Source of the DNA: a bacterium HR16 | Lineage (GTDB): Bacteria > Armatimonadota > HRBIN16 | DNA: 32,381 bases | NCBI GenBank assembly: GCA_002898895.1 | Contig: BEHS01000007.1 | Location: 1 to 32,381, forward strand | Reading direction: 5' to 3' | Part shown: positions 26,237-32,381 of the stretch, in pieces | Position numbering within the stretch: the stretch's first letter is position 1 | Layout: each line of letters opens with the position of its first letter | The notes under the pieces: model-generated | What the model saw: the letters and a program-made list of their open reading frames with translations, nothing else | The model's database searches: none | Told to the model about the DNA's origin: nothing | Made by a program: the position numbers and the translations under genes

Positions 26237-29017
26237 TTAAGAGCATCCCGAAGTCGCGCCGCAGTTCAGGCACTTGTAACACGCGCCATTACGCACCATG
26301 ATGGAACCGCATTCCGGGCAGGGCGGTGCATCCGCCTGAAGCTGAAAGACCATCTGTTCCGCCTCCCGGAGCGTTCGGGCAGGTTCGGCTGCCTTCTCGG
26401 AAAGACCGGTATGGTTTTCAATGGACGCCACCTCGCCCGCGGGCTGTTGCTCCGGCGGGAGGAACTTGAGCGCGAGCCAGCGGAAGATGTAGTCCATAAT
26501 AGACTTGGCAAAGCGTATTTGCGGGTTGTTGGTTACACCCGACGGCTCGAAGCGCATGTGCGCGAACTTGTTCACCAGCGTCTCCAGAGGCACGCCGTAC
26601 TGCAGGGCGAGCGAGATAGCAGTGGCGAAGCTGTCCATCAGCCCCGACACCACCGAGCCTTCCTTGCTCATGGTGATGAAGATTTCACCCGGCTTGCCGT
26701 CGGGATACAGACCGACGGTGATGTAGCCCTCGTGTCCGCCTACGCTGAACTTATGGGTGATGCTCTGTCGCTCGTCGGGCAGTTTACGGCGTACGGGGCG
26801 CGCCTCCGGCACGGGCTGTTTCTCCAGCTGTTCGCTGGTCTTCTTCGTGCTGAGTGGCTGGGTGCGCTTGGAGCCGTCGCGATAGATGGCGATGGCTTTC
26901 ACGCCCAGCTTCCACGCCTCAATGTACGCCTCCATGATGTCCTCTACGGTGGCATCGTTGGGCATGTTGACCGTCTTGGAAATCGCGCCCGACAGGAACG
27001 GCTGTACCGCGCCCATCATCTTGATGTGCCCCATGTAGTGGATACTGCGCTGTCCGTTGGCGGGCTTGAAGGCGCAGTCGAACACGGGCAGATGCTCGGG
27101 CTTGAGGTGCGGCGCGCCTTCGATGGTGTCGGTGCGCTCGATGTAAGCCAGAATGTCCTCAATCTGCTCTTGCGAGTAGCCCAGCCGATGCAGTGCCTCC
27201 GGCACGGTGCGGTTCACAATCTTCATCAGCCCGCCGCCCACCAGCGTCTTGTATTTCACCAGCGCGATGTCGGGTTCCACGCCGGTGGTATCGCAGTCCA
27301 TCATGAAGGCGATGGTTCCGGTAGGCGCGAGCACGGTCACCTGCGCGTTGCGGTAGCCGTACTGTTCACCGAGCGACAGGGCGTCGTCCCAGCACTCGGT
27401 TGCCGCTCGCAACAGGTCAGGCGGCACGGTCTCCTTCGCTTCGATCTTGTCCACGTGCGCGCGATGCATCCGAATCACTTCCAGCATCGGCTCACGGTTA
27501 CGGGCATAGCCTGGGAAGGGACCACCGCAGTCGCGGGCGATGATAGCCGATTGCTTGTAAGCTTCGCCGGTCATGATGGCAGTGATAGCTGCGGCATAAG
27601 CGCGCCCTTCGTCGCTATCATAGGGTAGACCGCGAGCCATCAGTAACGCGCCCAGATTCGCATAGCCCAGCCCCAGCGGACGGTAGTCATGGCTGTTTTG
27701 CGTGATTTTGGGCGTGGGGTACGCCGCGTTGTCCACGATAATCTCCTGCGCGGTAATCATGATGCGCACCGCGTAACGGAACGCCTCGATGTCGAACTCG
27801 CCGTCCGGTTTGCGGAACGCCATCAGATTCAGGCTGGCGAGATTACAGGACGTATCATCGAGGAAGACAAACTCGGAGCACGGGTTGCTGGCATAGATGC
27901 GGTCGGTGTTTTTGCAGGTGTGCCACCTGTTGATGGTATCGTCGTACTGCAAGCCGGGGTCACCGCAAATCCAGGTCGCCTCGGCGATTTCGCGCAACAG
28001 GTCACGGGCGTTGTAGGTATCTGCTACCTCGCCGGTGGTGATGTAGCGTGTCTGCCAGGGTAAACCTTTGATGGCTGCCTCCATAAAGGCGTCGGAGACA
28101 CGCACCGAGTGATTCGCGTTCTGGTAGGAGACACTATCGTATGCACCGCCGGGCACGTTGAAGCTACCATCGTATCCGGCTTCAATCAGCGCCCATGCTT
28201 TCTTTTCTTCTTCTGCCTTGCAGCGGATGAAAGGCAAGATGTCAGGGTGGTCGGCGTTGAGAATGACCATTTTGGCGGCGCGTCGCGTCTTGCCTCCGCT
28301 CTTGATGACCCCTGCGAAGGCGTCGAAACCGCGCATGAAGGAGACGGGGCCGGATGCGGTACCGCCACCCTGCAGGTGCTCCCGCGAGGAGCGCAGGCGC
28401 GAGAAGTTGGTTCCCGTGCCCGAGCCGTATTTGAACAGCATCCCCTCGGTCTTCACCAGGTCCAGGATGCTCTCCATGCTGTCCTGTACGGAGTTGATGA
28501 AACACGCACTGGCTTGCGGTCGCTCGCCGGGCACGCCGACGTTGAACCACACAGGGCTGTTAAACGACGCCTTTTGCATCAACAGGAGGTGGATGAGTTC
28601 TTTGTGAAAGGTATCCGCGTCCTCTTCGGTGGCGAAGTAGCCATCTTTGCGCCCCCACGCAGCGATAGTATCTGCTACGCGCGAGATGAGCTGGCGCACA
28701 CTGCGTTCCCGCTGAGGGCTACCGAGCTGCCCGCGGAAGTACTTGGACGCCACCACGTTGGTAGCCAGCTGGCTCCAGAACTCCGGCACCTCCACGTCTT
28801 TCTGCTCGAAAATCACCTCGCCGCGCTCGCCAGTGATGGAGGCGGTGCGCAGCTCCCAGCGCACTTCATCGAAGGGATGCACGCCGGGGCGGGTGAAGTA
28901 GCGTTCAAAGTGCAAGCCGGGTGCAGATTTCTCTTTGACAGCGGTGACCGCTTCTTCTGCCGGCGGGGAAGTCTCTTCGATAATCTCCAGCTCGAAGTGT
29001 TCTTTCGTCGGTTCCAT
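26237..29017 (-). CDS. nrdJ: Vitamin B12-dependent (class II) ribonucleoside-diphosphate reductase
   Basis: KASFNSPVWFNVGV, GSGTGTNFSRLRSS, NPCSEFVFLDDTSCNLASLNLM, APTGTIAFMMDCDTTGVEPDIALVKYKTLVGGG; C-terminal CPECGSIMVRNGACYKCLNCG. Confidence 0.97.
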   Translation of the reverse strand: MEPTKEHFELEIIEETSPPAEEAVTAVKEKSAPGLHFERYFTRPGVHPFDEVRWELRTASITGERGEVIFEQKDVEVPEFWSQLATNVVASKYFRGQLGSPQRERSVRQLISRVADTIAAWGRKDGYFATEEDADTFHKELIHLLLMQKASFNSPVWFNVGVPGERPQASACFINSVQDSMESILDLVKTEGMLFKYGSGTGTNFSRLRSSREHLQGGGTASGPVSFMRGFDAFAGVIKSGGKTRRAAKMVILNADHPDILPFIRCKAEEEKKAWALIEAGYDGSFNVPGGAYDSVSYQNANHSVRVSDAFMEAAIKGLPWQTRYITTGEVADTYNARDLLREIAEATWICGDPGLQYDDTINRWHTCKNTDRIYASNPCSEFVFLDDTSCNLASLNLMAFRKPDGEFDIEAFRYAVRIMITAQEIIVDNAAYPTPKITQNSHDYRPLGLGYANLGALLMARGLPYDSDEGRAYAAAITAIMTGEAYKQSAIIARDCGGPFPGYARNREPMLEVIRMHRAHVDKIEAKETVPPDLLRAATECWDDALSLGEQYGYRNAQVTVLAPTGTIAFMMDCDTTGVEPDIALVKYKTLVGGGLMKIVNRTVPEALHRLGYSQEQIEDILAYIERTDTIEGAPHLKPEHLPVFDCAFKPANGQRSIHYMGHIKMMGAVQPFLSGAISKTVNMPNDATVEDIMEAYIEAWKLGVKAIAIYRDGSKRTQPLSTKKTSEQLEKQPVPEARPVRRKLPDERQSITHKFSVGGHEGYITVGLYPDGKPGEIFITMSKEGSVVSGLMDSFATAISLALQYGVPLETLVNKFAHMRFEPSGVTNNPQIRFAKSIMDYIFRWLALKFLPPEQQPAGEVASIENHTGLSEKAAEPARTLREAEQMVFQLQADAPPCPECGSIMVRNGACYKCLNCGATSGCS

Positions 29018-29064
29018 GATTTAACAACACTCCTCCTTGTAAAAACTGAACCTCTGGTGCGGCG

Positions 29065-29529
29065 CTATTTTTGCCGCCGCTGACGGGTGAGCATGTTCAC
29101 CAGCTCGCGGAACTGCGTGGCATCCTCGAACTGGCGGTAGACGGAGGCGAAGCGCACGTATGCCACCTGGTCCAGTTGCTTCAACCGCTCCATCACCAGT
29201 TCTCCGATTTCCGAGGATTTGACCTCGCGCTCTCCGCGATTGATGAGCACCTGCTCGATGTCGTTGGCGATCTCCTCGAGGGCATCGATAGAGATAGGGC
29301 GCTTTTCGCAGGCGACCTGCATCCCGCGCAGCACCTTGTTACGGTCAAACGGCTCACGCCGTCCGTCGTTTTTTACCACCATCAGCTTGAGCTCCTCGAT
29401 CTCTTCGAAGGTGGTAAATCGCCGACCGCACGCCAGGCACTCACGCCGTCGCTTAATCGCCTCGCCATCGCGTATCGGACGCGAATCCAGCACCCTGTCC
29501 TCGGGGTGACCGCAGTATGGGCACTTCAC
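29065..29529 (-). CDS. nrdR: Transcriptional repressor NrdR
   Basis: (V/M)KCPYCGHPEDRVLDSRPIRDGEAIKRRRECLACGRRFTTFEEIE; ATP-cone region. GTG start at 29529. Confidence 0.95.
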   Translation of the reverse strand: MKCPYCGHPEDRVLDSRPIRDGEAIKRRRECLACGRRFTTFEEIEELKLMVVKNDGRREPFDRNKVLRGMQVACEKRPISIDALEEIANDIEQVLINRGEREVKSSEIGELVMERLKQLDQVAYVRFASVYRQFEDATQFRELVNMLTRQRRQK

Positions 29530-29561
29530 GTTGTCATTCCCCCTTGCCGGCAATGGGGTAT

Positions 29562-29614
29562 TGCCCAGATATTGGGCTAACCTATTTATATCACACAAGA
29601 TATAGGGGTGTCAA
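29562..29614 (-). promoter_or_regulatory. Sigma70-type promoter with two NrdR boxes
   Basis: Minus strand TTGACA (29609-29614)-N18-TATAAA (29585-29590); boxes ACACAAGATATAGGGG (29593-29608) and TGCCCAGATATTGGGC (29562-29577), 31 bp centre to centre. Confidence 0.85.
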
Positions 29615-29711
29615 GGGGTTTGGGGGCGGATTTTGAAAAAATTATTCCCCCTGGTAACGGGTGGACCGTTCGCGTGTGGAGCGCACGGTTTGAGAGCGCA
29701 GGTTTGAAGGG

Positions 29712-30395
29712 TTACGCCGCTTTCTTATAACGGCACTCCACGTTTCGCACTCTGGTATAAAGGCTTCTAAACTCAGTGACGCCCATCTGTCTATCCAGCC
29801 TTCTGTAGTATCGCGACCGTCTATACTGCTCTCCCATGTGAACACAGTTTTTGTAAAGCTTACGGAAATCTTCGCAGAGTTCTCCTTTGTAAATCAGGTG
29901 TCCCACGATCCAGTCTTCCACATGGGGAAGCCATGTTGCCACGTACGGATTTTCTCGAAGCACCCACCTCTGCGGACGTTGTAGCACCACCTGGCGCGAT
30001 GGGTCTTCATGGGCTACAAAGATGTGTACCCTGGCGTAATCTTCTTTGTTATGATGAGTGAGGAAAAAGTAGTTTGTCTGGCATATGCAGCGTGCACGCA
30101 TTTGCTCGATGATCTCGGGATCGAGATATTCCTGTAAGGGATCGCCTTCAGAGGGGAGTATGTAATCGGGTGGTAAGCCCAGAATCCGACTGAGTGGCTC
30201 TAGGTGCTCATCGGTCAGTTCCGCTACGAAGTCTATATCGTAAAAGCGGCGTTCTTGGGGGTCTTTATCCTGAGAGAGTTGCCATTTGTACAGGTACTCC
30301 GCGGCGGAACCCACCAGCACATAACGCACGTTCAGCTGCTGCATCAGGTCGTCCACAAATGCAATGGCAGAATAGAAAACCTCGGCCATTCCCAT
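29712..30395 (-). CDS. Nucleotidyltransferase-fold protein
   Basis: VRYVLVGSAAEYLYKW...FYDIDFVAEL (GS...DxD); SD AGGAGG before the ATG at 30395. Confidence 0.7.
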   Translation of the reverse strand: MGMAEVFYSAIAFVDDLMQQLNVRYVLVGSAAEYLYKWQLSQDKDPQERRFYDIDFVAELTDEHLEPLSRILGLPPDYILPSEGDPLQEYLDPEIIEQMRARCICQTNYFFLTHHNKEDYARVHIFVAHEDPSRQVVLQRPQRWVLRENPYVATWLPHVEDWIVGHLIYKGELCEDFRKLYKNCVHMGEQYRRSRYYRRLDRQMGVTEFRSLYTRVRNVECRYKKAA

Positions 30396-30563
30396 GGCAG
30401 TATACCTCCTCGTCATGGAGTATGCACAGCACATTTACATAGTATTATACACGATTTCAGGGCAAGATGTTCCGTTTCTGCAGATATTTTTATGAAGACT
30501 GTCATAGAGGCGTAATCTCCTCCGCTCACATCTTGTTATCTCCCGGTGACCTTCTTTGCACCC

Positions 30564-30592
30564 TTGACAAATGTGGGGATTTCTGGTAGATT
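30564..30592 (+). promoter_or_regulatory. Promoter of tRNA-Asn
   Basis: TTGACA-N17-TAGATT ending 14 bp before the tRNA. Confidence 0.7.
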
Positions 30593-30606
30593 CTTATTCG
30601 CAAGGT

Positions 30607-30682
30607 TCCCCGGTAGCTCAGTCGGCAGAGCGGGTGGCTGTTAACCACTAGGTCGCAGGTTCGAGTCCTGCCCGGGGAGCCA
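30607..30682 (+). tRNA. tRNA-Asn (anticodon GTT), CCA encoded
   Basis: TCCCCGG/CCGGGGA acceptor stem, D-arm GCTC..GAGC, GGTGG-CTGTTAA-CCACT anticodon arm, GCAGG-TTCGAGT-CCTGC T-arm, GCCA end. Confidence 0.97.
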
Positions 30683-30829
30683 GTTTTGTTCGATGCCTTC
30701 GTACATCCGCTGGATATCTACTAGCAACAGCTTTTCGCCCTCTGTCGATGCCATCTGCTGCAGGCGTGGGGTGAAACCTGAGCGGGAGAAAAGGGCGAAG
30801 GTAAGGTCATGGTGAGCGTAGCGTGTCAT
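30683..30829 (-). pseudogene. C-terminal remnant of a DUF234/archaeal-type AAA ATPase
   Basis: MTRYAHHDLTFALFSRSGFTPRLQQMASTEGEKLLLVDIQRMYEGIEQ resembles the C-terminal block of these ATPases; no upstream body; the frame runs on into the tRNA antisense. Confidence 0.55.
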
Positions 30830-30838
30830 TGATTAAGC

Positions 30839-30958
30839 GCAGTTCGCGCTGGCGGTTGGGAAAAGGTCTTCGTAACATCTTCTCCGATTAGTATAATCGT
30901 GTTTACACTAGTCATGATTATACTATCTTCACCGTCAACCGCCAGCGCGAAACACTGC
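30839..30958. repeat. 120-bp nested inverted repeat (MITE-like or terminator)
   Basis: Outer TCGCGCTGGCGGTTG (30844-30858)/CAACCGCCAGCGCGA (30936-30950), 15/15; inner TAGTATAATC (30889-30898)/GATTATACTA (30916-30925), 10/10. Confidence 0.85.
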
Positions 30959-32381
30959 TTACTTCAGCGGGAACGCCAGCACCTTCCCGTTCGTAGACGC
31001 CGCCACAATCACGTCGTCCGCCGATAGTCCTGAAATGCTGGGTGAGCGCACGAACGACTCGCCGTTGTTGCTGCCGTCGTAGAGGTAAAACTCCTGCGGA
31101 TTGTCGGCGTTGATGGCATAGAATTTGCCGTTGTCGCTGCCGATGTAGATATAGGGCGTGTTGCTGCCGCTCTTGCGCACTACAATGGGCATCCCCAGGA
31201 ACTTGCCTGCGTCGCGGGGCTGGAAGGGATAACCACTCTTTGCAGTGCCGTCGGCGGCGTGGACAGCGTGAATCTTACCGTCTACCGTGCCGAAGTACAC
31301 CACCTTCGCCACCCAGTCAAAGAAGGGACTGCCCACTATCGCCGCGCCTGCGTCGTACATCCAGCGCACATGCGGAACCGTCGGGTCGGGAGTGGCGTTC
31401 ATGGCGTAGAACAGCCCGTTCTGTCCCCCGATGAACAGCGTGTTCGTGGCAAGGTCAATCCATGGCGAGCTGGTAACAGGTTGACCGGGTGACACTATCT
31501 CCGCCCACTCACCCTGCAAGTCGCTGGAGCGGAAGCACACCACAAACCCATCGCCAGTTCCTGCCCACAGGTGCGTGGTGCCCGGTGCGGATGGGGTAGA
31601 GGAGAACTCGCTTCCCCACTGGTTGGAGACGGCGAGAAGCATTCCGTTGGCATCAAATGCGCGGATGCGCCCGTCCTGCGCAGGCACGAACAGGATGCCG
31701 TTCTGCATCACCGGTGACGCGGCGATGCTTACTCCGCTGGCGACGGTGCGTGTGCCCTGTACGGCGCCGGAGTTGAGGTCCACCATCTGCACGCGCCCGT
31801 CGGCGGTGGGCACAAACAGCGTGCTGCCTCGTGCCGAAACGCGCCCCGACATCGCTGCGCCTATGTTCACCGGGGTGTCCCAAGCGGTTGTGCCTGCACT
31901 TTGTCCCTTCACCCAGTAGGTGTAGAGCTGTCCAGAAGTGGAACCGATGACTGCCTTGCCACCTGTAATGGTCACATCACCCTGTACGCCTCCGGGTACG
32001 CTGGCTGTCCACAGGGGCGAGAAGGGGTTTACCACATCCGCCGACACGCTGTTGAGGGCGAATTTCTGGTTATCGAAGTTGGATGTGACACGGAAGGGAA
32101 GTTCCTGCACCGAGCTTCCGGTCACCGGGTCTGGCGGAGCGGTGACCGTGACAAACATCTTGTATTCCTCGCCCATTCGGAGCGTGGGCGTGCGGCTGAT
32201 AGTAGTGTTCTCGTTGCTGTCGCGTTGACCGTTGCCGTTCGTGTCCTCGACGAAGATGACCGACCATCCTGCGGGCAATGTGCCCGCGCTCAGCTGATAG
32301 AAGTCATCGCCGTTGCCGGTGTTCTTTACGGTGACGGGAAAGTTGTAAGAGCTTCCCGGGTTCAGCGTCGCGTTTTGAACG
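30959..32381 (-). CDS. Extracellular protein with PQQ-type beta-propeller repeats (5' end outside window)
   Basis: Repeats such as GGKAVIGSTSGQLYTYW, RGSTLFVPTADGRVQMVD, NGILFVPAQDGRIRAFDANG; frame is open through 32381 (NATLNPGSSYNFPVTVKNTGNGDDFYQLSAGTLPAGW). Confidence 0.82.
   Translation of the reverse strand, partial: VQNATLNPGSSYNFPVTVKNTGNGDDFYQLSAGTLPAGWSVIFVEDTNGNGQRDSNENTTISRTPTLRMGEEYKMFVTVTAPPDPVTGSSVQELPFRVTSNFDNQKFALNSVSADVVNPFSPLWTASVPGGVQGDVTITGGKAVIGSTSGQLYTYWVKGQSAGTTAWDTPVNIGAAMSGRVSARGSTLFVPTADGRVQMVDLNSGAVQGTRTVASGVSIAASPVMQNGILFVPAQDGRIRAFDANGMLLAVSNQWGSEFSSTPSAPGTTHLWAGTGDGFVVCFRSSDLQGEWAEIVSPGQPVTSSPWIDLATNTLFIGGQNGLFYAMNATPDPTVPHVRWMYDAGAAIVGSPFFDWVAKVVYFGTVDGKIHAVHAADGTAKSGYPFQPRDAGKFLGMPIVVRKSGSNTPYIYIGSDNGKFYAINADNPQEFYLYDGSNNGESFVRSPSISGLSADDVIVAASTNGKVLAFPLK

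Noticed and set aside
29018-29064. Cobalamin riboswitch upstream of nrdJ
   Set aside because: Only ~47 bp separate nrdR and nrdJ, too short for a B12 riboswitch; control appears to be through NrdR boxes.
26099-29083. Long plus-strand ORFs (509 aa and 324 aa)
   Set aside because: Antisense shadows of nrdJ/nrdR.
30641-30682. C-terminal ...NWLPGQDSNLRPSG of the minus-strand ORF as real protein
   Set aside because: This is the antisense translation of the tRNA-Asn, a common annotation artefact; only the part upstream of the tRNA looks like a gene remnant.

Overview
The window looks like a moderately GC-rich bacterial chromosome. A thermophilic Armatimonadota-like source is only a guess from gene content and repeat style. 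Recognisable genes are: the C-terminal end of a UPF0182 protein (cut by the window edge), gltX, a truncated RHS-repeat ORF with a Cys-rich C-terminal tip followed by a small 4-TM protein, a Gfo/Idh oxidoreductase plus sugar isomerase pair, a PfkB (KDG-kinase-like) kinase, a TSUP transporter, an ftsE-ftsX-M23/EnvC-like operon, a GH42-like secreted protein, a DUF624-like membrane protein, a 1347-aa Eco57I/type IIG-like restriction-modification protein, a DUF5060/GH5-like glycosidase with a TIM-barrel isomerase, a PEP-CTERM protein, an ECF sigma / zf-HC2 anti-sigma / membrane protein cluster, nrdR-nrdJ, an NTase-fold protein, tRNA-Asn(GTT), an ATPase gene remnant and a PQQ-type beta-propeller protein (cut by the window edge). 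The most notable signals are: (1) an orphan RHS tip with 12 Cys and an adjacent candidate immunity gene; (2) several non-coding structured repeat elements, two with the same 'closing stem plus two hairpins' plan and one with a compensatory base change in two copies placed right after stop codons; (3) a palindrome array inserted between a sigma factor and its anti-sigma; (4) two NrdR-like boxes exactly 31 bp apart on a strong promoter upstream of nrdR-nrdJ; (5) a probable AUA start codon for gltX behind an 11-nt perfect Shine-Dalgarno; (6) a low-GC specificity region in the type IIG enzyme; (7) an 84-bp tandem duplication at the gltX 3' end.
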